Assembly: GCF_000263715.2 (NCBI RefSeq)
Contig: NZ_CM001514.1
Span: forward strand, 172,936 to 236,935
Length of the DNA: 64,000 bases
DNA from: Pseudomonas synxantha BG33R
Lineage (GTDB): Bacteria > Pseudomonadota > Gammaproteobacteria > Pseudomonadales > Pseudomonadaceae
Direction: 5' to 3'
Position numbers and translations under genes: made by a program. The notes under the pieces are model-generated. The model was not told the DNA's origin, searched no databases, and worked only from the letters and a program-made list of their open reading frames with translations. Numbering within the stretch: position 1 is the first letter of the stretch; each line of letters begins with the position of its first letter. Below are positions 1 through 8,267 of this stretch, one piece after another.

Positions 1-3000
1 TCAAGGTGACGTCAGTGCCCGCTTTATTCGAAAGCGTAGCGGTGTACGTAATTTGACCACCTTCGTTCGCTTCGGACGGAGCTGTCAGCGTCACGGTAGT
101 GGTGTTGTCGGTACCCGGTGTGTCCGTAACGGTGGTGTTTACTGACGTAGTACCTGGAACCAGATTTTCAAAGTGCTCGCCGCCGGTCACACCCTTGATA
201 GCGGTGGTGACGGTCTGATCGCCTTTGTAGACGTCATCCGGTGCCAAGACCGAAACAGTGCCGCTCGACTGATTCACACCGATGGTGATGGTCTCGCCGT
301 TGTCCAGGGTGACGGTCAGCGGGTTGGTGATGTTAGTCACCGGGGCGCCGTTCTTATCCACAAGGCTGGCGGTGTAGACGATGTTGCCGCCTTCACCCAC
401 AGTAGTCGTGGCGGTCAGGACCACATCGACCTTGTCGATGGTGTCGTTGATCGTGGTGGTTGCACCATTGCCTGCGACTTCTAACTTCTCGAAGTTACCG
501 CCCGTGGTTTCGGTGATTTGAACGGTCTGGTTGCTCTTGTCGATGAACACGTCATCGGTCGGTGCAGGCACGGTCACGGTGCCAACAGTGTCGCCCGATT
601 TGATAGTGATCGACGAGCCGTTATCCAACTTCAAAGTGACGTCAGTACCCGCTTTATTGGAAAGCGTAGCGGTGTACGTGATCTGGCCGCCTTCGTTAAC
701 GGCGCTAGGCGCGGTCAGCGTAACAGTCGTGGTGTTGTCGGTACCCGGTGTATCCGTAACGGTGGTGTTCACCGCCGTAGTGCCCGGGACCAGGTTCTCG
801 AAATGCTCGCCACCGGTCACACCCTTGATCGCGGTGGTGACGGTCTGATCGCCTTTGTAGACGTCATCCGGTGCCAAGATCGAAACAGTGCCGCTGGACT
901 GATTCACACCGATGGTGATGGTCTCGCCGTTGTCCAGGGTGACGGTCAGCGGGTTGGTGATGTTAGTCACCGGGGCGCCGTTCTTATCCACAAGGCTGGC
1001 GGTGTAAACGATATTGCCGCCTTCACCGACGGTAGTGGTAGCGGTCAGGACCACATCGACCTTGTCGATGGTGTCGTTGATCGTGGTGGTTGCGCCGTTG
1101 CCCGCAACTTCCAACTTCTCGAAGTTGCCGCCAGAAGCGTCAGTGATCTGGACCGTCTGGGTGCTCTTATCGATAAACACGTCATCGGTAGGCGCCGGAA
1201 CAGTCACGGTGCCGACAGTGTCGCCCGCTTTGATAGTGATCGACGAGCCGTTATCCAACTTCAACGTGACGTCAGTGCCCGCTTTATTGGAAAGCGTAGC
1301 GGTGTACGTGATCTGGCCGCCTTCGTTAACGGCGCTAGGCGCGGTCAGCGTAACAGTCGTGGTGTTGTCGGTACCCGGTGTATCCGTAACGGTGGTGTTC
1401 ACCGCCGTAGTGCCCGGGACCAGGTTCTCGAAATGCTCGCCACCGGTCACACCCTTGATCGCGGTGGTGACGGTCTGATCGCCTTTGTAGACGTCATCCG
1501 GTGCCAAGATCGAAACAGTGCCGCTGGACTGATTCACACCGATGGTGATGGTCTCGCCGTTGTCCAGGGTGACGGTCAGCGGGTTGGTGATGTTAGTCAC
1601 CGGGGCGCCGTTCTTATCCACAAGGCTGGCGGTGTAAACGATATTGCCGCCTTCACCGACGGTAGTGGTAGCGGTCAGGACCACATCGACCTTGTCGATG
1701 GTGTCGTTGATCGTGGTGGTTGCGCCGTTGCCCGCAACTTCCAACTTCTCGAAGTTGCCGCCAGAAGCGTCAGTGATCTGGACCGTCTGGGTGCTCTTAT
1801 CGATAAACACGTCATCGGTAGGCGCCGGAACAGTCACGGTGCCGACAGTGTCGCCCGCTTTGATAGTGATCGACGAGCCGTTATCCAACTTCAACGTGAC
1901 GTCAGTGCCCGCTTTATTCGAAAGCGTAGCGGTGTACGTGATCTGGCCGCCTTCGTTAACGGCGTTAGGCGCGGTCAGTGTCACGGTAGTGGTGTTATCG
2001 GTGCCTGGGGTATCCGTAACGGTGGTGTTCACCGCCGTAGTGCCCGGGACCAGGTTCTCGAAATGCTCGCCACCGGTCACACCTTTGATAGCGGTGGTGA
2101 CGGTTTGGTCGCCCTTATACACATCATCAGGAGCTAGAACCGAAACGCTACCGCTCGACTGGTTTACGCCAATAGTGATGGTCTTGCCGTTATCGAGAGT
2201 GACGGTCAACGGGTTGGTGATGTTAGTCACCGGCGCACCGTTCTTATCCACAAGACTGGCGGTGTAGACGATGTTGCCGCCTTCACCGACGGTGGTAGTG
2301 GCGGTCAGGACTACATCGACTTTATCGATGGTGTCATTGATCGTGGTGGTTGCACCGTTGCCCGCAACTTCCAGTTTTTCGAAGTTGCCGCCAGTGGTCT
2401 CGGTGATCTTGACGGTCTGGGTGCTCTTATCGATGAACACGTCATCGGTAGGCGCAGGGACGGTCACAGTGCCAACGGTGTCGCCAGCTTTGATGGTAAT
2501 GCTTGAGCCGTTGTCGAGTTTCAACGTGACGTCAGTACCGGCCTTGTTGCTCAAGGTAGCGGTATAGGTGATCTGGCCACCTTCATTTGCTTCAGACGGT
2601 GCAGTCAGCGTCACAGTGGTGGTGTTATCGGTGCCCGGAGTGTCAGTGACAGTCGTGGTGACTTTATCGGTACCTGGAATCAGATTTTCAAAGTGTTCGC
2701 CGCCGGTCACGCCGCTGATAGCAGTAGTGACGGTTTGGTCGCCTTTGTAAACATCATCCGGCGCTACGGTGGTAACGGTGCCGCTCGACTGATTCACACC
2801 AATGGTGATGGTCTCGCCGTTATCCAGCGTGACGGTCAGCGGATTGGTGATGTTAGTCACCGGCGCGCCGTTTTTATCCACAAGGCTGGCGGTGTAAACG
2901 ATATTGCCGCCTTCTCCAACAGTGGGGGTGGCGGTCAGAACCACATCGACCTTGTCGATTGTGTCGTTGATCGTGGTGGTTGCGCCGTTGCCCGCAACTT

Positions 3001-4410
3001 CCAACTTCTCGAAGTTGCCGCCAGAAGCGTCAGTGATCTGGACCGTCTGGGTGCTCTTATCGATAAACACATCATCGGTAGGCGCCGGAACAGTCACGGT
3101 GCCGACAGTGTCGCCCGCTTTGATAGTGATCGACGAGCCGTTATCCAACTTCAAAGTGACGTCAGTACCCGCTTTATTGGAAAGCGTGGCGGTGTAAGTG
3201 ATCTGGCCACCTTCATTCGCTTCGGACGGAGCTGTCAGCGTCACGGTCGTGGTGTTATCGGTGCCCGGAGTGTCAGTGACAGTCGTGGTGACTTTATCGG
3301 TCCCAGGTACCAAGTTCTCGAAGTGCTCGCCACCGGTCACGCCTTGGATGGCGGTGGTGACGGTTTGATCACCCTTGTAGACATCATCCGGTGCCAAGAC
3401 GGAAACAGTACCGCTGGACTGATTCACACCGATGGTGATGGTTTGGCCGTTATCCAAGGTGACAGTCAGCGGATTGGTGATGTTAGTCACCGGCGCGCCG
3501 TTTTTATCCACAAGGCTGGCGGTGTAAACGATATTGCCGCCTTCACCTACGGAGGTGGTGGCAGTCAGAACTACGTCCACCTTGTCGATGGTGTCGTTGA
3601 TCGTGGTGGTTGCACCGTTGCCTGCAACTTCCAGTTTTTCGAAGCTGCCGCCCGTGGTTTCGGTGATTTGAACGGTCTGCGTGCTCTTGTCGATGAACAC
3701 GTCATCGGTAGGCGCCGGCACAGTTACGGTGCCGACAGTGTCCCCAGCCTTGATGGTGATCGACGAACCGTTATCCAACTTCAACGTGACGTCAGTACCG
3801 GCCTTGTTGCTCAAGGTAGCGGTGTAGGTGATCTGGCCACCTTCGTTAACGGCACTCGGCGCAGTCAACGTAACAGTCGTGGGGTTATCGGTACCTGGGG
3901 TATCGGTAACGGTGGTGTTCACCGCCGTAGTGCCCGGCACCAGGTTTTCAAAGTGCTCGCCGCCCGTAACGCCGCTGATGGCGGTGGTAACGGTCTGATC
4001 GCCTTTGTAGACATCATCCGGCGCTACGGTAGTAACAGTACCGCTGGATTGATTCACACCAATGGTGATGGTCTGACCGTTATCCAGAGTGACAGTCAAC
4101 GGATTGGTGATGTTAGTCACCGGCGCGCCGTTTTTATCCACAAGGCTGGCGGTGTAGACGATGTTGCCGCCTTCGCCGACGGTGGTGGTGGCGGTCAGAA
4201 CTACGTCCACCTTGTCGATGGTGTCGTTGATCGTAGTAGTGGCGCCGTTGCCTGCAACTTCCAACTTCTCGAAGTTGCCGCCCGTGGCCTCGGTGATTTG
4301 AACGGTCTGCGTGCTCTTGTCGATGAACACGTCATCGGTCGGCGCAGGCACGGTCACAGTGCCGACGGTATCGCCAGCTTTGATGGTGATCAACGAGCCA
4401 TTATCCAACT
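1..4410 (-). repeat. Seven tandem 630-bp repeats within lapA
   Basis: The sequence repeats with an exact 630-bp period (for example the segment beginning tca(a/g)(a/c/g)GTGACGTCAGT at 1, 631, 1261, 1891, 2521, 3151, 3781 and 4411). Each unit encodes 210 residues with two related Ig-like domains, one with the motif NEGGQITYTATLSNKAGTDV and one with GEGGNIVYTASLVDKNGAPV. Positions 661-1288 and 1291-1918 are identical base for base, so the duplication is recent or homogenised; outer copies have diverged mainly at silent-looking positions. Confidence 0.95.
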
Positions 4411-6532
4411 TCAACGTAACGTCAGTGCCCGCCTTGTTGGAAAGCGTAGCGGTGTACGTAATCTGCCCGCCCTCATTCGCCTCGGTCGGCGCAGTCAGCG
4501 TAACGGTAGTTGTGTCGATCGAATCGGTAATCGTGGTGACTGCCGCAGTTGTGCTCGGCACCAGGCTTTCAAAGTTGCCGCCAGTCGCGCTGGTAATGGT
4601 GGTGCTGACCGTGCTGCCGTTGACGTAGACATCATTGGGCGCGGTGTCCACGACCACGCTGCCGACAGACTCGCCAGCCTTGATGGTGATCACCGAGCCA
4701 TTGCTCAAGGTAACGTTCACCGGGGTCTGCGCCGGGTTGGTCAGGGTAGCGGTGTAGGTGATCTGGCCGCCTTCGGTCACGTTGCTGTTGGCTGTGAGGG
4801 TAACGGTGGTGGTGTCGACCGAATCGGTAATGGTGGTGACCGCAGGCGTAGTGCTCGGTACCAGGCTTTCGAAGTTGCCGCCAGTCGCGCCGGTAATGGT
4901 GGTGCTGACGGTGGAGCCATTGTTGTAGACGTCGTTGGCCGCAGTATCGACCACAACGGTACCTGTCGACTCACCAGCCTTGATGGTGATCACCGAGCCA
5001 TTGCTCAAGGTGACATTCACCGGGGTCTGAGCCGGGTTGGTCAAGGTGGCGGTGTAGGTGATCTGGCCGCCTTCGGTCACGTTGCTGTTGGCTGTGAGGG
5101 TAACGGTGGTGGTGTCGACCGAATCGGTAATGGTGGTGACCGCAGGCGTAGTGCTCGGTACCAGGCTTTCAAAGTTGCCGCCGGTTGCACCGGTAATGGT
5201 GGTGCTGACGGTCGAACCGTTGTTGTAGACGTCGTTAGCCGGAGTATCGACCACAACGGTGCCGGTCGACTCGCCAGCCTTGATGGTGATCACCGAGCCA
5301 TTGCTCAAGGTGACATTCACCGGGGTTTGCGCCGGGTTGGTCAGGGTGGCGGTGTAAGTGATCTGGCCGCCTTCGGTCACGCTGCCGTCAGCTGTCAGGG
5401 TAACGGTGGTGGTGTCGACCGAATCGGTAATGGTGGTGACCGCAGGCGTAGTGCTCGGTACCAGGCTTTCAAAGTTGCCGCCGGTTGCACCGGTAATGGT
5501 GGTGCTGACGGTCGAGCCATTGTTATAGACGTCGTTAGCCGGGGTATCGACCACAACGGTACCTGTCGATTCACCGGCCTTGATGGTGATCACCGAGCCA
5601 TTGCTCAAGGTGACATTCACCGGGGTCTGCGCCGGGTTGGTCAGGGTGGCGGTGTAGGTGATCTGGCCGCCTTCCGTCACGGTATTGCCCGCCGTCAGCG
5701 TGACGGTGGTGGTGTCGATGGTGTCGGTGATCTGCGTTACGGCCGGGTTAGGGTCGATGGTCAATACCAGGTTGCCGCCGCCGGTGGTACCGGTAACGCC
5801 GACGCTGATCTGGCCCGGGTCGATGTACGGGCTGTCGTTAGGGGCCAGAGGCACATTGACGGTGCCGGTCAACTGGCCCGACGGGATGGTAATCACCGCG
5901 CCATTGGTCAAGGTGACGGTCAGGTCGCTGGTGGAGGGCCGCGTCACGGTGGCGGTGTAGGTCAGCACGCCGCCCGCTTCGGTGATGGTTGGCGTCGCGC
6001 TCAGGGTCAGGGTCGAAGGCTGCAGCACCTGGTTGCCCGAGTCCGCCGAGCCTGGCGCTCCGCTCAGGGCGTTGAGTGCCGAAGTGCCTTGGCCGATAGG
6101 CGCGGTGGGGAAGCCGATGGTCGGGTCGACACGGCCGGCGGTCGCGTCCAGCACCACAAAGCTGTGGCCACCCCCGGCGGCACCATTACCGGTAGCGTTT
6201 GCGCCTGCGGCGGTGGCTTCCAGTTCGGTGGTCGGGTCGGCGCCGGCGGCGATGGCTTGTTGCAGCTCGGCAACCGATGGCGCGGCTTGTTCGCTGGCCG
6301 CGGCCAGATCGGCAGTGGAGTCCGGCATATCGGCGCTCCACTGGGTGTCCCGGCCCAGGTCCAGGATGCGGCCGTCGGCGAGTTCCAGGCTGACTGCGCC
6401 CGACATGCCTGTGTCGATCTGGTCGCCTGCAAACAGACGGTCACCTTCTACAAGGACGCGACGTGTTCCTTCCGGAGAAATAACGAAAACTTGACCAACA
6501 ATGCTTTTGACGATGGCAACAACACTGCTCAT
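1..6532 (-). CDS. lapA: Giant biofilm adhesin LapA, N-terminal part (partial, runs off left edge)
   Basis: Cell-surface adhesin of the LapA type, secreted by a type I system and held in the outer membrane until the periplasmic protease LapG cuts it. The start at 6532 opens a frame of 2177 codons with no stop before the left edge. Residues 1-106 form the retention module (MSSVVAIVKSIVGQVFVISP onward). Residues 107-110 are TAAG, the double-alanine LapG cleavage motif, followed by a Gly/Ala-rich linker to about 122. Residues from about 165 are Ig-like/Calx-beta-like beta domains: four 100-aa repeats, then 210-aa repeats to the edge. It is divergent from lapEBC. The regulators lapD and lapG and the C-terminal secretion signal are not in the window. 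The paralogue MapA has a similar plan and its own exporter, so the lapA/mapA choice is inferred from the N-terminus and the TAAG position. Confidence 0.9.
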   Translation of the reverse strand, partial: MSSVVAIVKSIVGQVFVISPEGTRRVLVEGDRLFAGDQIDTGMSGAVSLELADGRILDLGRDTQWSADMPDSTADLAAASEQAAPSVAELQQAIAAGADPTTELEATAAGANATGNGAAGGGHSFVVLDATAGRVDPTIGFPTAPIGQGTSALNALSGAPGSADSGNQVLQPSTLTLSATPTITEAGGVLTYTATVTRPSTSDLTVTLTNGAVITIPSGQLTGTVNVPLAPNDSPYIDPGQISVGVTGTTGGGNLVLTIDPNPAVTQITDTIDTTTVTLTAGNTVTEGGQITYTATLTNPAQTPVNVTLSNGSVITIKAGESTGTVVVDTPANDVYNNGSTVSTTITGATGGNFESLVPSTTPAVTTITDSVDTTTVTLTADGSVTEGGQITYTATLTNPAQTPVNVTLSNGSVITIKAGESTGTVVVDTPANDVYNNGSTVSTTITGATGGNFESLVPSTTPAVTTITDSVDTTTVTLTANSNVTEGGQITYTATLTNPAQTPVNVTLSNGSVITIKAGESTGTVVVDTAANDVYNNGSTVSTTITGATGGNFESLVPSTTPAVTTITDSVDTTTVTLTANSNVTEGGQITYTATLTNPAQTPVNVTLSNGSVITIKAGESVGSVVVDTAPNDVYVNGSTVSTTITSATGGNFESLVPSTTAAVTTITDSIDTTTVTLTAPTEANEGGQITYTATLSNKAGTDVTLKLDNGSLITIKAGDTVGTVTVPAPTDDVFIDKSTQTVQITEATGGNFEKLEVAGNGATTTINDTIDKVDVVLTATTTVGEGGNIVYTASLVDKNGAPVTNITNPLTVTLDNGQTITIGVNQSSGTVTTVAPDDVYKGDQTVTTAISGVTGGEHFENLVPGTTAVNTTVTDTPGTDNPTTVTLTAPSAVNEGGQITYTATLSNKAGTDVTLKLDNGSSITIKAGDTVGTVTVPAPTDDVFIDKSTQTVQITETTGGSFEKLEVAGNGATTTINDTIDKVDVVLTATTSVGEGGNIVYTASLVDKNGAPVTNITNPLTVTLDNGQTITIGVNQSSGTVSVLAPDDVYKGDQTVTTAIQGVTGGEHFENLVPGTDKVTTTVTDTPGTDNTTTVTLTAPSEANEGGQITYTATLSNKAGTDVTLKLDNGSSITIKAGDTVGTVTVPAPTDDVFIDKSTQTVQITDASGGNFEKLEVAGNGATTTINDTIDKVDVVLTATPTVGEGGNIVYTASLVDKNGAPVTNITNPLTVTLDNGETITIGVNQSSGTVTTVAPDDVYKGDQTVTTAISGVTGGEHFENLIPGTDKVTTTVTDTPGTDNTTTVTLTAPSEANEGGQITYTATLSNKAGTDVTLKLDNGSSITIKAGDTVGTVTVPAPTDDVFIDKSTQTVKITETTGGNFEKLEVAGNGATTTINDTIDKVDVVLTATTTVGEGGNIVYTASLVDKNGAPVTNITNPLTVTLDNGKTITIGVNQSSGSVSVLAPDDVYKGDQTVTTAIKGVTGGEHFENLVPGTTAVNTTVTDTPGTDNTTTVTLTAPNAVNEGGQITYTATLSNKAGTDVTLKLDNGSSITIKAGDTVGTVTVPAPTDDVFIDKSTQTVQITDASGGNFEKLEVAGNGATTTINDTIDKVDVVLTATTTVGEGGNIVYTASLVDKNGAPVTNITNPLTVTLDNGETITIGVNQSSGTVSILAPDDVYKGDQTVTTAIKGVTGGEHFENLVPGTTAVNTTVTDTPGTDNTTTVTLTAPSAVNEGGQITYTATLSNKAGTDVTLKLDNGSSITIKAGDTVGTVTVPAPTDDVFIDKSTQTVQITDASGGNFEKLEVAGNGATTTINDTIDKVDVVLTATTTVGEGGNIVYTASLVDKNGAPVTNITNPLTVTLDNGETITIGVNQSSGTVSILAPDDVYKGDQTVTTAIKGVTGGEHFENLVPGTTAVNTTVTDTPGTDNTTTVTLTAPSAVNEGGQITYTATLSNKAGTDVTLKLDNGSSITIKSGDTVGTVTVPAPTDDVFIDKSNQTVQITETTGGNFEKLEVAGNGATTTINDTIDKVDVVLTATTTVGEGGNIVYTASLVDKNGAPVTNITNPLTVTLDNGETITIGVNQSSGTVSVLAPDDVYKGDQTVTTAIKGVTGGEHFENLVPGTTSVNTTVTDTPGTDNTTTVTLTAPSEANEGGQITYTATLSNKAGTDVTL
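4531..5730 (-). repeat. Four tandem 300-bp repeats within lapA
   Basis: A second repeat family with an exact 300-bp period, seen from the segment TGATGGTGATCACCGAGCCA at 4681, 4981, 5281 and 5581. Each unit encodes about 100 residues of one Ig-like domain (motif VTEGGQITYTATLTNPAQTP) and lies between the N-terminal retention module and the 210-aa repeats. Confidence 0.9.
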
Positions 6533-6870
6533 TAAAATTTTCTCCGGCGATCCGTTTCGACAAATTCCATTTCGCAGCGCGCTATTAGCGCTGCCAATTG
6601 GGAGGGCGTAGTCTATATATGTATTGACGTCAAATATTTGGCTAGATTTTTTAGCGATCTAGTTTGTGCCAAAGTATTGACCTTATGGTCGCCATCCTAA
6701 ACAATCGCCTCTGTAATGTCACATTGATATTTATGCGGCGAACCGTCCTACATGTGTGAAGCAGTTCCGCTTTTTGAACTTTCCGACGTACGGTCATTAC
6801 GGTAGCCATTATCCGACGCAGCGGTACTCATCGCTGTGATTTGAGACAAGAAGTCCTGGGGAATTTTTTA
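6533..6870. promoter_or_regulatory. Divergent lapA / lapE intergenic control region
   Basis: The 338-bp AT-rich gap between the divergent lapA and lapE starts must hold both promoters. Two short perfect palindromes abut: TTGACGTCAA (6624-6633) and CAAATATTTG (6631-6640). The TTGAC/GTCAA half-sites recall FleQ targets, which are known to control lap genes in pseudomonads, but the spacing does not match the usual FleQ consensus. No promoter hexamers are assigned. Confidence 0.4.
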
Positions 6871-8226
6871 ATGCGTCTGCACCTGTTCAAGGCAATACCG
6901 TTCGTTCTCGCCGCCAGTTTCGTACAAGCCCAGACACTGCCCCAAGCCATGCAGCAGGCATTGGATGTACACCCGGAAATCCAGGCGGGTGTAAACAGCC
7001 GTATCGCCGCCGATTACCAATTGCGCGCTGCTCAAGGCGGTTATCTGCCGCGTGTCGACCTGAACGCCGGTTACGGTCGTCAAGGGACTGACAACGCCAC
7101 TACCCGCGCCAACAACCCCAGCGGCAATCACTGGGACACGCTCAACCGCGGTGAATCCAGCCTGCGCCTGCAACAAATGATTTTTGACGGTTTCGCTACC
7201 TCCAGCGAAGTCGGGCGTCAACAAGCCAACGTTAATTCCCGCGCTTACTCCTTGCTCGGTACTTCCGAACGCACAGCGCTGACCGTTGCCCAGGTTTACC
7301 TGGAAGTATTGACCCGCCGTGAGTTCGTGCGTCTGGCCGAAGACAACCTGCGCAACCACGAGCGCATCTACGACCAGATCAAGTTGCGCACGGAGCGCGG
7401 CGTCGGCAACGGTGCCGACCAGGACCAGGCCGAAGCGCGCCTGGCCCAGGCCCGCAACAACTTGATCACCGAGCAAACCAACCTGGCCGACGCACAGGTC
7501 AACTACCTCAGCGCCGTAGGCCAGATGCCAGACCAACTCGAGCGCCCGGCCCCGTTCATGGCCATGCTGCCGGCGGACCTGAATGAAGCCCGTCGCCAGA
7601 TGCTCGACAACAGCCCGGTCCTGCGCTCGGCTGAGTCGGATATCTCCGCCGCCGAGAAGCAGTACGAAGCCGCCAAGTCCACCTTCTACCCGCGCTTTGA
7701 TGCTGAGCTTGGCACCAACGCCGACAACAACGTCTCCGGTGATCCCAACCACAGCAACGGCTGGGAAGCCATGGTGCGCATGCGCTTCAATCTGTTTGCC
7801 GGTGGCAGCAACAAGGCTGACCTGCAATCGAAGTCCTACCAGGCCAACCAGGCCCTGGATATTCGCAACAACGCCTTGCGCCAACTCAATGAAGAGCTAG
7901 GCTTGGCTTGGAACGCCTTGAACAACGCCAACGCGCAATTGCCGGTCGCCCAGCAGTATGTGGATCACAGCACCCGCGTACGCACGTCCTACCAGCAGCA
8001 GTTCAGCCTTGGCCAACGTACCCTGTTGGATTTGCTCGACAGCGAGAATGAATTGTTCACCGCTTCCCGCCGCCTGGAAGAAATCAAGAACATTCAGTTA
8101 TTTACTCAGTACCGAATCAAGGCGACCATGGGCGAATTGCTCAAGAGCCAGGGAGTGGTCGCACCGATGGCCTCCGTCGTGCAGAACGACGTGAAACCTA
8201 AAGTCCAACTGCCTGGGATGAATTGA
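6871..8226 (+). CDS. lapE: TolC-family outer-membrane channel of the Lap type I secretion system
   Basis: Outer-membrane exit duct (TolC family) of the LapEBC machine that exports and anchors LapA. The 451-aa product starts with a signal peptide (MRLHLFKAIPFVLAASFVQA) and has the long alpha-helical OEP repeats of TolC, with the typical opening TLPQAMQQALDVHPEIQAG and the C-terminal LGQRTLLDLLDSENELFTA segment. An upstream in-frame TTG at 6841 exists, but the ATG at 6871 has a GGGG-containing ribosome site (about 6858-6863) and begins the signal peptide. It is first in a lapE-lapB-lapC operon, with only about 41 bp before lapB. LapA has been reported to sit in this pore through its retention module. 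Confidence 0.88.
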   Translation: MRLHLFKAIPFVLAASFVQAQTLPQAMQQALDVHPEIQAGVNSRIAADYQLRAAQGGYLPRVDLNAGYGRQGTDNATTRANNPSGNHWDTLNRGESSLRLQQMIFDGFATSSEVGRQQANVNSRAYSLLGTSERTALTVAQVYLEVLTRREFVRLAEDNLRNHERIYDQIKLRTERGVGNGADQDQAEARLAQARNNLITEQTNLADAQVNYLSAVGQMPDQLERPAPFMAMLPADLNEARRQMLDNSPVLRSAESDISAAEKQYEAAKSTFYPRFDAELGTNADNNVSGDPNHSNGWEAMVRMRFNLFAGGSNKADLQSKSYQANQALDIRNNALRQLNEELGLAWNALNNANAQLPVAQQYVDHSTRVRTSYQQQFSLGQRTLLDLLDSENELFTASRRLEEIKNIQLFTQYRIKATMGELLKSQGVVAPMASVVQNDVKPKVQLPGMN

Positions 8227-8267
8227 GCCATCCCAATAGCCCCATCTGTTAGTCGAGAGTGCACCGC

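Noticed and set aside
1..5730. Regular repeats as a possible CRISPR array
   Set aside because: Units are 630 and 300 bp and code for adhesin domains; there are no short repeats with unique spacers.
2693..6535. Long open frame on the plus strand opposite lapA (and similar ones at 518-2137)
   Set aside because: The antisense of the repetitive lapA frame lacks stops by composition; its repeats mirror the adhesin repeats and it has no ribosome site or protein-like pattern.
6621..6640. FleQ binding site in the lapA-lapE gap
   Set aside because: TTGAC/GTCAA half-sites are present but not with the usual FleQ spacing, so only the palindromes are reported.
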